A DNA stretch of 64,000 nt. Source: Alligator mississippiensis. Its lineage: Eukaryota > Chordata > Crocodylia > Alligatoridae. Below the pieces are notes generated by a model. The model ran no database searches. It saw only the letters and a program-made list of their open reading frames with translations, and was not told the DNA's origin. Each line of letters opens with the position of its first letter. The first letter of the stretch is position 1. The stretch lies in the NCBI RefSeq assembly GCF_030867095.1, contig NC_081824.1:85146382-85210381 (forward strand), written 5' to 3'. Position numbers and translations under genes: made by a program. Of this stretch, positions 51,471 through 63,947 are shown in pieces.

Positions 51471-54400
51471 GAGAGAGACAATTATATATATAAAATTCCA
51501 ATAAACTGTTCCAATGTCTGGAGTTTCCCAGACAAAATAATCAGAATCTAGATTCTCCCATTTGAAAAGTGATTTCCATTCATCATTGTACTAGTCCTAA
51601 TCCTGTGGTAAATGTAAACTCAACAACTAAGCAAGATGCAACAAAAGCTTAAGATAACAATACTTTCAAAACAGAGCACTAGAGACATTATAAACTAATC
51701 AAAATTAATTCAATACATATCTGTCTACTAAAGTACACAATTTTAAAATTTAATTTAAGAGGGCAAAATGAAAAACAATCAAGAAAGAATAATGTGGCTG
51801 CCTTGTGTTTGACACATTTTATTCCTAGACGGTATGCTTCATTATAACTTAACCAAAATAAATATAAATTAAAAGTTTTCTTCATGGGATTGTTTACTTT
51901 AACATAAATCTTTGAATAAAAAGGTGTCTGAATGTATTTATTTATTTATTTTAATCCTCAAACAGTAGAGAACAGAAATGAAAAAAGAAGGAAGACAAAA
52001 TTGTCTGAAAGTAAAAGGATATTTTAAACTGTCTGATAGGGGTTTTTCCTCCATATTACTGTATTAGGTCAAAGGATAAAAACTAATAATCTTGATTCAT
52101 GATTGGAAACCTGATCTTGCAGCTAGCATAAGGGAATTGCTCAATAATCTGATTAAACATACTTCAATAAACCAATGTATTTGCATCTCAGTCCATTGAC
52201 CTGATCGGTATTGGAAAAAGAATCAGCCTGGAGGAGGAATGTTACAACAGAATGAATCTACTTGTTTCAGAAAACAGAGCCAGACACGTAATATGATAGC
52301 AAGAAAAAGAGGATGGTCCTCTGGTGCGCTGTTGTTAGAAAAACACAGCTGTCACAAACAACCAATCCAGCTCTTTAGTCTTCTCAAGATAACTATTCTG
52401 CCAGATCTTACCAGCAAACTGGCACTGGACCAACCATAATCAAGCATGTCCAGCAGTTTCTATTTTGCAAGACAGAAAGAAGAAAGATTTTCCACAAAAG
52501 TAATTAGCATGCACAATAAAAATGCTTCCCTAAGATTCACATCACAGTTTGTAGCAATATGCCTTTTCTTTAGGAGTGGATGTACCCAAGAGGGATATTA
52601 AACTAATCTGGATAAACAACTATGCTGCTAGGTAATCCAGTAAAAGCCCAGTTTTAAGATCATTCTCAGACTTGAGGCTACCACTTTGTACAGATGGGTC
52701 TTGGATCACAGTTTTCACAAGCCTCCAAAATTGGATCTGTGCCTGCAAAAAGTACCTAAGTAGACATCATCTGATTTACTCAATCTAATTCATGCTTTTA
52801 AGCATGAAGAAGTGTGTGCCAAGAAAACTGCAGGTTCAAATGTAGAGGCCAGTTGGAGGCCACTTAAAAAACTGACCCAACCTAGGGTCTTTTAAAAGTA
52901 TATTACTGTTCCAAAGATTGGTTTATGTGTACTTAACAGCCATGACGCATTCATTTTATATCTGTAATTGCACTTAAAATCTGTTAAAAGGACATTATTC
53001 AAGTGGCAAAGTTAGGAAATGCACAACACACCTGTGCATGTTAATGCACAACACACCTGTATGTATGCTTTAAGGAACAGTTTCAAATGACATGATTACA
53101 TGATTATTTTAAGTATCTGCATCCCTCTGACTAGCATTCCTGCAAAATTTTTGTATAGAAATAAAATAATTATAGCTTGTTAAATAGCACTGGTACAAGG
53201 GAATAGCATATCTGAAACACAAACACAGGTAATTACTTTGGACTCAATAGAGAGGTCAGGAGATAGGATGGGAAAGGTGAATCCTCAGCCCTGGCTAGGC
53301 TGCATCCCCTATCTGAAATGCTGCAAGACAAGAGAGTGGTGTTCAAAAGAAAGGGAATCTCAAAGGTAGCAAATTAGGGCAAGTTCAAAATGCTGGCTGG
53401 TGTACAATTCTGTAAACTCAACTGATTTTTGTGGACTTGCGGTAGTGTACACCAGCTTATGATCCAACCAGTTTATCTACTTTGGGATAAGCAGCTAACA
53501 TTTGGTCATAGTAAACAAACGTATCCAAGGTAGGTTAGCGAAACCTGACTTAATCTCAACCTCTTTTCCTAGTCTAAACTATCCCTTACAAAGCAGAAAG
53601 AGACACACTACACTTTGAAAGGACAAAAGACTTCCCACAGAGGCTAGAAGTAACCATTAATTTTAAATTGATGAACTCATAACTAACATTTCTGAATGTC
53701 ATAATATATTTTTATTGTTTTATCATAACTAAGGACATTTAATGCCTACGTTCTTTATTACTGGGATGTTTTAGACCCATTTTGTTTAGTTTTGATAGAC
53801 AACTATTCTATTTGGAAGCCTACTGGCTGAGACTAGGTCTGAAGGAGGAATGTATCCCTGTCCCCTGTCTAGACAGGGGACATTGAAAAAATTTCCAGAG
53901 GACGTTGGAATAAAATAGTTGGTATCGCCAGAAAGACAAGAGCAGGTATTCTTTGATTACTATTTACAGCAAACTACTTATTGCTACATTTCAGGGAAGG
54001 TGCCGCACATTATTTTGGGCCACATGAATCAGATGCTCTTGTGCATATCTGTACCCTCTTCCAAGTTTAACTACATTAAATGTAATTCTTGGTATCAAGA
54101 TAGTTTATATGAACTCATTCCAGTCAGCTGAAGAAACTCTATGGTAGCACTTCTTGCAGGAAATAGCTTGTAAGATGCCAGAGGTATTCAAATCAGATGG
54201 TTTCCAAGAGATACCAGACTGCAAGAGCCGGCTCTGTGCGTTTAAAAATACCTATCTTTAAACACAAAACTTGAAAAAGAAAATTTGAATAAAGGTATCA
54301 TAATGCACGGAAGCTTAAATGGGAATGCTTTCAAATCTTTAACACAGTAATTTGTGTTGTATATCCTGCTATGGACATCTATAAGATAACACCACCACAT

Positions 54401-54849
54401 ATTTATGGGCTAGTCATGGAAGACAAGCAAGTCATGCATTAAATTAAGATATATACAAACACTACATTTTGTGATGCATTATCCCAGCTATTTTTATATG
54501 GTTCTAAACCTGCTCCTTGTGAATTTACATGTTACTTTGTTTTTTTATTGAAAAGCTCAGTTTTGTATTCATTATTTATGACCAGATTTCCCAAATGCTA
54601 GTAAATGGTCTGTAATAAATATATTTAAAGCAACAAAATCATAAAAAACAAAGAAACTCAATATTGTAATCTGCTATTAAGAGCCTCATTCCATAACCCT
54701 TACTCTGCAAACAGTCCCCTGACATCACAAGTATCACAATGCCATGATTAGAGGCTTCAGTGTCCCGCCGTAAATTTTCACTGGAAACCAAGAAGGCTCT
54801 ACCACTGTGAGAATACGAGTGTAATCAGCACAGTGTTACTGCCAAAGAT
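51471..54849. other. Intronic, no gene; palindrome at 53859-53882
   Basis: AT-rich, probably mostly old unique intron. A perfect 24-bp palindrome (TGTCCCCTGTCT and its complement) lies at 53859-53882. The frame at 53919-54131 has no family signal. Confidence 0.5.
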
Positions 54850-55215
54850 GTAGCAGGGCAGCTCTGCATTGAGAGCAGCCACAAAGTACGTGGCAGCACT
54901 GAGCTACCACACTGCTAATTGCAGCTATGCTGTCTGCCGCTGCTGCAGTGGCAACTATTTTTTGCACCCTCCAAAAGAAGGCAGCACCAAGGGTTGTTGC
55001 CTTGCTTGCCCCCACTAGGATTGCCAGCCCCCTTGGATTGGCCGGAAGTCAACCAGAATCGACATCGATCTCCCGGTGACTACTGAAAGCAATCCGGGAA
55101 ATTGATATTGTGAACGGGTTCAACTAATGACATTATGTTATGTTGGGAAAAAACACTTCCCAGAATAGCTTCAGTCAGAGTTGGCAACCCTAGCCCCCAC
55201 TCAGTTATGCTACTG
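54850..55215 (-). mobile_element. hAT 'GCATAACT' family, interrupted copy
   Basis: The right end, read inward, is CAGTAGCATAACTGAGTGGG. It is split by the 177-bp insertion at 55016-55192. The far end is approximate. Confidence 0.5.
55016..55192. mobile_element. Non-autonomous hAT element (177 bp), nested
   Basis: TAGGATTGCCAGCCC at the left; inverted TAGGGTTGCCAACTC at the right. A perfect 8-bp duplication GCCCCCAC flanks it (55008-55015, 55193-55200). Confidence 0.93.
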
Positions 55216-55344
55216 GCTACTACACAGATATAGCTTCTGGGCCTGATTTTCCTCTCGTGCCAGTTTTACACTGATATAATCCCACCACAGTCAATGCGGT
55301 TATTCATGAACTACATGAGTGTAAGGGTAGGACACACAAAAGCT

Positions 55345-55395
55345 TGGAATCATAGAGAAGAAGGGCTCAAAGGGAGCTCCAGATGTCATCTAGTC
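55345..55395 (-). mobile_element. CR1 3' tail, proximal part (split by hAT)
   Basis: CATAGAGAAGAAGGGCTC and CCAGATGTCATCTAGTC are an antisense CR1 tail. It continues at 56141. Confidence 0.75.
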
Positions 55396-56140
55396 CAGTG
55401 GTGCCCAATCTTTTTGGCCATATGGGGGGAGGTGGGAGAGGAAGCATCAACCAGTCTATGGGGGGACAAAGGGAACAAAAGGGCATGGCCCAACCTTGGC
55501 CTCACCCTGTTGTGGGGGAAGGGGAAGACAGTGTGCAGAGCTGACCCGAACAGGGTGCGGGGCCTGGAGCAAATCAGCCCGTGCAGGGCCCTGCCCCGAC
55601 TCCAGTTCCACAGGCCCGGGACCAAAGAAGCTGCCACCGCCATCAATAGCAGCAGGGAGGGGGGGAGTGAGCGGCTGAATGCGGAGCCACCGCTCCACCC
55701 AACTCTATGGGGCCCACCATGATCGCCCTGATTCGCTCCCCTAGGGATGGCCCTGATGGTGTGACTCAGCTCCAACCCTGCTGGGAGGAAAAGAAGTATG
55801 GCCAGGTCCTGCAGCAGGAAGGAGCCCTGACCTGGCCCTCTAGGGAGGGAAGGGGGCATGTTCTCGTGCCAACCCAGCCTTGTAGGCAGGAAAGGGTGCA
55901 CAGCCCAGCTCCATGGGCAGGGAGGCATGGCCCAGCCCCAACGGGGGGGAAGGGTACATGGCTTGGCTCTGGGCCATCCCCACGGGGAGGGAGGGGAAAG
56001 GATTTGAAAGCAGGGGAGGGTGGCGGTATTGCCACTGCTCCCCGTCATCAAATTTTCCAACCTGTGGGGAGCCCCACAGGCCAACTGCCATGGCTCCTCA
56101 GGCCACATACGGCCCATGGGTTAGAGGATGAGCATCCCTA
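55396..56140. mobile_element. Non-autonomous hAT element (745 bp) inside CR1
   Basis: CAGTGGTGCCCAATCTTTTT at the left; inverted TAGGGATGCTCATCC at the right. The target duplication is ATCTAGTC / ATCTAGCC (55388-55395, 56141-56148). GC-rich interior; the long frames on both strands have no family signal. Confidence 0.85.
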
Positions 56141-56275
56141 ATCTAGCCCAACTCCCTGCCTGGGGCAGGATCATCCCTATCCAAACCATCCTAAACAAAT
56201 CCATAATCTAAACTCCTCATAAAACTACCATCAACCCTAACATAAAACATCAACACCTTAATCTGCCACAGGTAA
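56141..56275 (-). mobile_element. CR1 3' tail, distal part (split by hAT)
   Basis: Continues as CCAACTCCCTGCCTGGGGCA, then AAACCATCCTAAAC, the expected next segment of an antisense CR1. Confidence 0.7.
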
Positions 56276-57359
56276 AGCAAAGGAACCAGGGCAGCCTACA
56301 TCCTGCTTCTATGAATATATGCTTGAGAGAGCCTATGTAGAGGGCCATGCTGTTCACTGCAGAGGAAGGTGGAAACCCCCACCGTCCACCCCTTTCAAAA
56401 GAGGAAACATTGCAAAAAGGCAGCAGCCAGTTCATTCCAATTATTAGGGATGAACTAGCTGAAAATGATCCAAATGCTGCTCCAACTCTGCCCCTGAATG
56501 AGGGAGTGCTGAAGCTGGAGCAGGTTTTCTGCAATAGTATGTACCGGCTCTGTGCTTTCAAAACATTCCCTTTTTGAAAGGGCTCCAAGTGTTCATGTGT
56601 CCATACCCTAAGTGAACAGAAAATAAGGCCCTTTTAAATGCTTCAGTCTCAGGACCTGCTTAGTCTGAAATTGGATCAGCGTTGTTATACTAAAGTAGCT
56701 ACAGTGGGGAAAGAAGCTATATAAACAAGGCAATTCTTTGCAAAACAGGATTTGCAATGGTACAGTTTTAGTCAAACTAGCAAATGTTTCATTTGGTTCA
56801 GAGGAGGACTTGCACTGGAAAAGCTTGCCTCAATGTAGCAGGGAAAACTACATGGGCTCAAGCCCAGTCCTCACTAATGTAGCTACTGCACTACAACAAA
56901 CAATACAATGCAATGTCTTTGTCCATCTTCCATTGCCCCTTCTCTGAGTCACCATCTCAATAACCTCAATTTCTATCAAAAGTTCTGAGTCAGCTCACCG
57001 GGAATAGACCAGGGATAAGAGGTAGGAGAGAATAATTTGTAATGAGAGACACAACAGATCTATATGTCTGGCTCTGAAGAGTTTCACATTTAAAACAGTG
57101 AGTTGATGGAATATGTAACAATCAGTAAAAGGAAGAGGAGATGGGTCATTTGGGTTTCAAAGACACTAGCTTCCTCCTGACATCCATATTAGTTTAAAAA
57201 ACAAAACAAAAACCAGGCACAAATCCAGCTCCCTTTTAAAGAGTAAGTAGCACTCATGCAGCTAAGGATAGCCATAAGAACACTATTTAGGGCCATTTAC
57301 ACAGATTTAGATCCTACTTTCCCTGTGCCCTTCTGAGCACATTTTCAGCCAAAAACATA
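56276..57359. other. Intronic, no recognised feature
   Basis: Mixed composition, no coding signal. Confidence 0.5.
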
Positions 57360-58230
57360 GGGTGCTTGTACACGTGACGGGGGTTTAGCCCTCAGGGTTT
57401 TATTCTATGCCCCCTAAATTGAAACAGTGGGGCAAAGAACAAAATACTGAGGACTAAACCATTAACTATTTCTAATTTTCCATCACGTTATGGTAAGGGG
57501 CCCAATCCTTTTCTTATTTTGCCGGAGCCAGAGCTGGAGCCTGTCCAAGAGCGCAGGCTGTTTGCTGGCCAGGTGCTGCCCCAGTTTGGAGGTGCCTGAC
57601 CCAACGCTTCCCCAAGCCCACTTGGACTTCCAGCGCCCCATGCACCATCCCCACTGCCTTCTCCAGCCATTAGCACACTCAACTTGCCCAAGGCAGCACG
57701 GGGAGGTGGCAGGAGGGCGGCTGGGTATGTTGGCAGCTGGAAAAGGCAATGGGGACAGTGCATGGGGTGCTGGAAGCCCGAGTGGGCTTGGGGAAGTGTT
57801 GGATCAGGTGCCTCCAAGCTGGGGCAGCACCCAGGCAGCTAGCAACCCACCCAGGCTTCCAGTGCCCATGCACCATTCCCACTGCCTTCTCCAGCCACCA
57901 GCAAATCCAGCCACACTCTTGCTACCTTCCCAGGCTGCCCTAGGGGAAAGCCAGCCAATTCCACGGCAGCCCCAGGCATTCTGCCAGCCACAAGAGCCTG
58001 CTGAATGCAGAAGTGGCAAGGGACCTGATTTTACTTCTTTGGCAGAGCCTGCCCGCCTCTCCCACAGCCAGGGGGCAAGCTGACAGCTGCACTGTCGCAA
58101 TTTGCAATGATGCAAACTAATTTAAAACCCTCAAACCTCTTGCACCCTGTACAGTGTGATGTCATTAAGCCACACAAAGTGACATTTCCATCACGTGTAT
58201 ATGGTAATGGTGTCACATGTACAAGTTCCC
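57360..58230. mobile_element. TIR DNA transposon (871 bp) with internal inverted copies
   Basis: GGGTGCTTGTACACGTGAC at the left; inverted GGGAACTTGTACATGTGAC at the right. ATA on both sides (57357-57359, 58231-58233) suggests a 3-bp duplication. Internally, a block containing CCATGCACCATCCCCACTGC occurs three times, the middle one inverted. Confidence 0.8.
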
Positions 58231-58548
58231 ATAGTTTCCAACCTAAATAGATTAGGCAGCCTTTCATTTCTGGGAACCTTGGTTCAAATAGTGCATATGA
58301 ACAAAGTGAACCCAACTCTGAACCAGGAAAGTACTAAAGCATGTACTTAACTTGGTTTTTATGACAATATTTATGTACATAAGCGTATGTACTTTGTTGC
58401 ATCAGAACCACTGGCAGGTCAACTATGAGCCAAATTTGAAGTTCTTTGGAAACGAGTTGTTTTTAGAGGTTTATGCTGCTATATTCTTTCTTAGTTTAAA
58501 AGCAGGGTGGCCATTGGTCACTTCAGGCACTTGCTCTCTGTTGTGACC
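58231..58548. other. Intronic, no recognised feature
   Basis: Nothing recognised. Confidence 0.5.
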
Positions 58549-61500
58549 TTAAGAACATAAGAATGGACATTTACCGGGTCAGACCATAGATCCATCTTGC
58601 CCAATATCCTGTGTCACACACTGGCAGAGTGGATGCTGAAAAGAGAGAGTGAACTGTGTATGATAAGGGTTTTTTTCCCCCACTGTTCCTCTCTCATTTG
58701 CAGCCTCCAGCATTTAAGGTCTATGAAGTTCTGATTCAGAGGCTGTATTCCTAACTTCCTGTGCAATAGCTACTGATGCCTCTTTCCTCCAAGGATTTGT
58801 CCAATACCTTTTTAAATATGGCTAAACTGTCAGCTTCCACAACATCTGGTGGCAATGCTGTGTGAAAAAGAATTTCCTTGTGTTAGTTTTAAACTTACTA
58901 TCTACTAGTTTTATTTTGTGACCCATAGTTCTTGCATTGAGAGGGCTGATAAATAATAAATCCCTACTTACTTTATCTTTGCCACTTAATATTTTGTAAA
59001 CCTGTATCATGTTCCCCCCCACCCGTAGCATCTCTGAATAGGCCTAGCCTCATTTGGAAGCCCCTCCATGCTACTAATCATGCTTGTTGCCCTTCTCTGG
59101 ACCTTCTCTAGTTCTTCTATATTCTTTTTGCAGTGTGGGAACCAGAACTGGGCACAGTATTGGACACACCATGGATTCATAAAGGGAAAAAAATGATACT
59201 TTGATTTGTTTATAATTCTCTTAATTATCCCTAACATTTTGTTTGCCTGTTTGATGGCTGCTGAGCACTGAGCTGATGTTTTTAGCAAACTGTCCACAAA
59301 GACTCCCAAATCTCTTTCCTGTGTGGCAAGAGCTAATGTAGAGACCATCACTGTATGTATAGTTTGGGTTATTTTTGCCCACATACATCACTTAGCACTT
59401 ATCTACATTGAATTTAACCTGTCATTTAGTTGCCCATTCATTCAAGCATGCCAGAGCCTTCTGTAGTTCCCCCCAGTTTGCCTCGGTCTTTACCACTTTG
59501 AATAATTTTCTCATCCACAAAATCCACAAATTTGACCACCTCATTATGCACCCCCTCTTCCAGATATTTTCTGAATATGTTGAACAGCATTGGTCCCAAC
59601 AAAGATCCTTGGGGGGATCCTCTTTCCTTCTTGAAAACTCAACATTTATAATCACTCTTTGTTCTATATAGTTGAGTGACATTATAGCAGCCTATAATAT
59701 TGTATGGCACCAAGGCCTCAAATATAAACTTCACTCTATGATACCCAAGTGCAAGTTATGTGCTTTCATCATGAACATGTTCGGCAGCAGATCATTTAAA
59801 CTCACTACTAGTCAGAGAGAAAAAAAACAGAGTATAAACTCTGAAGAATGGAGTCTCTCATGGGTCAGTGCTAGCACCAATACGTTTTAATGTACATAAT
59901 CTCAGACTTCCCACATACAACATCTAAGCGATACAAATGCTGATGATAGCTCCATAGTAGCCCAAGGAATTGATATGACAAAACTGGAAAAGATACTGAG
60001 TACAGACATGGAACTCATCGCTAATCTCCACAAGTGGCTTTTAAAGTTGAGCATCAATAAATCAGTATTATCACTCTTCCACCTGGACAATCATCAAGCT
60101 AAGAGCACATTGAACAATGCACTAAGACTCATATCAAGATGCACAATTTACACACACACAGATGTACTCCATGTACTAAACCAAGTGACATAAGAAAACA
60201 GACTCTAACATCATTACTGGCAATAGAGGCAAGAGATGACAAAAATCACCTGTTCCATCAACTGTTAACTGAAGACCCAAAGATATGAAGGCTTAAGAGT
60301 CGTAAACTGTTAATACATGAAGCCCACAAGCTCCTGGAAGAGACTGGGGATGCTGAACCAAACCTATGGGCAGAAATAGAGTGGGCTGACTGCTGGGAAA
60401 GATCAGACCTATTCCTACAGTATTTTATACCAACATCAAGTCTCCCAGTGGGCACACCTTTGACAGAGAAACATGGGTCAAGCTGAACAGACTGAGATCC
60501 GTATAAAGATGCTTCAGAATAACACTCTACAAAATGAACATCTTGGACAGCCCCCTGTGTGAACTCAGTGTCCAGCCAACAGCACAGCACTTAATCAAAA
60601 ACCACAATCTTTAAAAATGCCCAGACAGGACAGATAGAATCTGCACAATGAATGATGATACTAGATATCTGACATCATACAAAACAGAAAGATCTTTGAG
60701 CCAATTTCTAATCCACGAGTTGACATTCCCTGTGATCCTGAGACTGCCTAACTTAGTTAAGAGCCTTTGTGGAGGGACCTTGTCAAAGGCTTCTTGGAAA
60801 TCCAAATATACTATGTCAACTCGATCACCTCAATTCACCTGCTTACTGACACCCTCAGAGAACTCGAGTAGGTTGGTAAGATATGATTTCCCTTTGACAA
60901 AGCCATGTTGATTCCACCCCAGTAAGTCATATTCATCCATGTGCTGAACAATTCTTTTTTATATTATTATTGTTTTTACCAGTTTTCCAGGAACACAAGT
61001 TAGGTTCACCCAGCCCGTAGTTCCCCAGGCCCCCTCTAAACAGTTTTTTTTTTAAATATTGGAGTCACATTAGCAACCCTTCAGTCCTCTGGCACCAAGG
61101 CTGGTTTTTGTGATAGGTTGCATACTATAGTTAGTATGCAACCACATGCATAAATCCGATTTAGATCCGGTTTGGCAATTTCCGATCTGAGCTCCTTCGT
61201 GATTCTAAGGTGAATGTCATTAGGTCTTGGTGATTTGCTACTGCTTAGTTTATCAGTTTCCACTATGACCTCATCAAATGAAACATAAATTTGTGTCAGC
61301 TCCACTGACTTGTCCCTAGAGAGGAATGGATCTGGTGTCAGAATTTCCCTATCTTCCAGAGTGAAGATAGATGCAAAGAACACATTTAGTTTCTCAGCAA
61401 TGGTCCTGTCATCCTTTAGCACTCCTTTTACATCCTGATCATCCAGAGGCCCAACTGACTTTCTGGCAAGTCTCTGGCTTCTAAGGTACTTAAAGGAATT

Positions 61501-61975
61501 TTTGTTGTTATCTTTTGCATCTCTAGCAAATTTCTCCTCAAATTCTTTCTTAGCTTCTCTTATTACAGTTTTACATTTGATTATCCAGAAGTAATGCTCC
61601 ATTTTATTTTCCTCATAGTGTTTGACTTCCACTTTTTGAAAGAAGCCTTCTTTCTACTTACTGCTTCTGCAACTCTGCCATTAAACCATGCTGGCTTTCT
61701 TTTGGTCCCCTTTCCTTTTTTTTTATTTTTCTTATTTGCAGTATGCATTTGCTCCGTGCCTCCAATTTGGTGTTCTTAAGCAGTTCCCATGCTGCTTGCA
61801 AATTCTTTACCTTCTTTGGGGACCCTTTTAACTTTTAACTAGCTTCCTCATTTTGGTATAGTCTCCATTTTAAAAGTTAAAAACTACTGTGGTAGATTTT
61901 CTTCTCATCTCCTCTCCTACATGGATGTCAAACCCAACTGCATTGTGGTCACTATCTTAGCCAGGAAGGCACATA
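58549..61975 (-). mobile_element. Old CR1 LINE, antisense, interrupted
   Basis: The 3' end on the plus strand is TTAAGAACATAAGAATGGAC (CR1/L3-type tail). Minus frames show TMGHKIKLVDSKFKTNTRKF (C-term), MDFQEAFDKVPPQRLLTKLG (RT) and the linker with KNSFKYLRSQ and IAEKLNVFFASIF. Many frameshifts. A second, plus-strand reverse transcriptase lies within it (about 59670-60694). It is truncated inside the endonuclease region near 61975. Confidence 0.85.
59675..60660 (+). pseudogene. Reverse transcriptase remnant of a second non-LTR clade (plus strand)
   Basis: Decayed plus-strand coding: AYNIVWHQGLKYKL, GSRSFKLTTS, a GSVLAPIRFNVHNL block, QMLMIAP over the expected YADD, DMELIANLHKWLLKLSINKS and SLFHLDNHQAKSTLNNALR, then NILDSPLCEL and QPTAQHLIKN. 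The pattern AYDTVWHQGL ... NGVPQGSVLAP ... WKLKLS belongs to a Jockey-like non-LTR group distinct from CR1 (my recollection, not a search). Frameshifts and stops throughout. Confidence 0.7.
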
Positions 61976-62796
61976 AACTCTGTGAAAAAATGTTAAATCA
62001 CAAAAAACCACAACTAGCAACTGAGTGATGCTAGAGTAAGAGGGCCCAATAGGCTAGTGGTTAGGGTACTTGCCAGGGACTGAGAGACTTAGATTTTAGG
62101 TCTACCTCACCTAGATAGTGTTTGAACCTACATCTCCAACTTCCCAGTAAAGTGCACAAGCCACCAGGCCATGAACAAGGCAAGGCCAGGAACATCTTTC
62201 ACATGTCCTGTTGAAGCTGTCTGAAGGCCATGCAGAAGCTATCCCACTCCTATCTACCAGTTTTATACAATGACGACTAAATGAAAAAATGCCTTTGGGG
62301 GAAGAAGCAGGAGTCAAAACCCAGGGCACACTGCCTTCCAGGACAGGTCTTATTTGACTAAGCCACACCTGTATGGCTGTTCCCCTTCTGACCCCATGTA
62401 TTTCACCCTCTTGACTCCCAATGGTCCAGCTCCAACAGAAGAAGAAGAGAGGACCTAAGGAGTGGAGCACTTTGCTAGTAGTGGAAACCATAAGCTCTAA
62501 ACGCCCTCTGGATGAATATAACCTGCAATCCATACCCCATCTCCTAAGCTAAAAGATGAAAGGCCTGCCCTCCCCCTCCTCAGTTTTGTTATTGTTGTGA
62601 TTTATATACATTCCTGAGGGAAAGGAGGGTCCAAAATACACCTAAATGGCCAGAAATACCCCTAACATAGCTAACTTCAGCTGTGTAAGTGCTACTTGTC
62701 TTCTAAAGGCAGAGTTGGATTGAGGCCTTGGCAGCTACAGGAGCCTGACAACAATGCATAGTTCTGAGGAAATGCCATCATTGATATATGGAGGCA
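61976..62796 (+). repeat. tRNA-like repeat copy 3 and flanking DNA
   Basis: Bases 62041-62170: ATAGGCTAGTGGTTAGGGTA (A-box-like), then GAACCTACATCTCCAACTTC, shared with 4221-4330 and 21876-22000. The remainder has no recognised feature; the minus frame 62111-62533 is not a gene. Confidence 0.45.
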
Positions 62797-62880
62797 AGGT
62801 GATTTTGGAGGTGACATCTTTTATTGGATCAACTGAAGATACTATTTGTCGACAATACATTTAGAAACAGCTTTTGTGTT
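62797..62880. repeat. Third copy of the ATCTTTTATTGGACCAAC core repeat
   Basis: GGTGATTTTGGAGGTGAC then ATCTTTTATTGGATCAAC matches the core at 29270 and the TIR at 46174. Its ends were not determined. Confidence 0.55.
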
Positions 62881-63947
62881 CCAAAAACCACAATTTAAAT
62901 CTGATTATTTTGATATTAAAGTGCATCCACATAGAAATAAATCAAAATCACTGTAGAACGGTTCTGTAGCATGCAATGGATAAAATGGAAGAGGAAATGT
63001 AAAAGGTTGTGTACCTGAGATGCCATTCATCTCCACTCTAGGAGGTACACAGACAACCAAGGTCAACTCATTTTCATGTATGCCATCATGAAAAATATTA
63101 AAACACAAAAGCTAATTCAACAAAATGAATCCAGACTAGAAAATGTACTGCAAGGAACAATCCATTTATTTACAGGGAAAGAGACTGAATGATCCAATAA
63201 TTCTTTTCTTACTTTACTTCCTTTTATTCCAATTTGGAAAAAATGACTGAAAAATAAATGGAAAAAAATAAGGGAAAGCAAATACAGAAATTATTTTTAA
63301 ATGTATTAATAAAACATGTAGATTACTAATATTAAAACTGTTATATTTGCTAACTCCATCAATTTTATTCTTCACCTGGATGCTTAACTACCTTTTTCTG
63401 TTATAGTGACTACTAACAATGTATTAGTACTCATAATAGGTTTTGCTAACAGCAAAACAATGAAACATGATCAGCTAAACTGTATTGGAGGAAGGTGACC
63501 ATGCAAATATATATAGCTTAGAATTAATTCAAAATATTGCATTACTATACCATACTAAGACTAAGTGATAGATTTTTCTTCTCATTTTTTGGCAATCTCA
63601 TATTCTAGTCACTTATTAACTAGACTGAGCAATAGGTTGGATAAGATTGCCAAGCAAGTTTGTGTGAAAGAACTGCAAAAATCACTGCATTACTGGCTTT
63701 TATAAAGTTGCAGAGAAAGGACTGTGTCTGAATCCTTATTACAGTCATTTTACTCCACTACAGCACCAACAGCAGGAGCAGAGACAGGCACCAATTCTCA
63801 GAAATGAAAAGGAATGTGAGATCGACAAGTAGGTTCTGATTTTTTTTTTTTTTTTGAAAGACCACATAGACATTTGTTTCCAGGCAAAAAATGCAGCTGC
63901 AGGTTTAGTAGCATTAGAACAGAATTAGCTTTATCATGCAAGCTTAC
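62881..63947. other. Intronic, no recognised feature
   Basis: AT-rich intron up to the FAXC donor at 63947. Confidence 0.5.

Noticed and set aside
55294..56141. Frames of 142-243 residues on both strands
   Set aside because: GC-rich interior of a hAT inserted in CR1; the frames cross the transposon boundary.
57483..58083. Pro-rich 197-residue frame
   Set aside because: It arises from the GC-rich inverted blocks of a TIR element, open on both strands.
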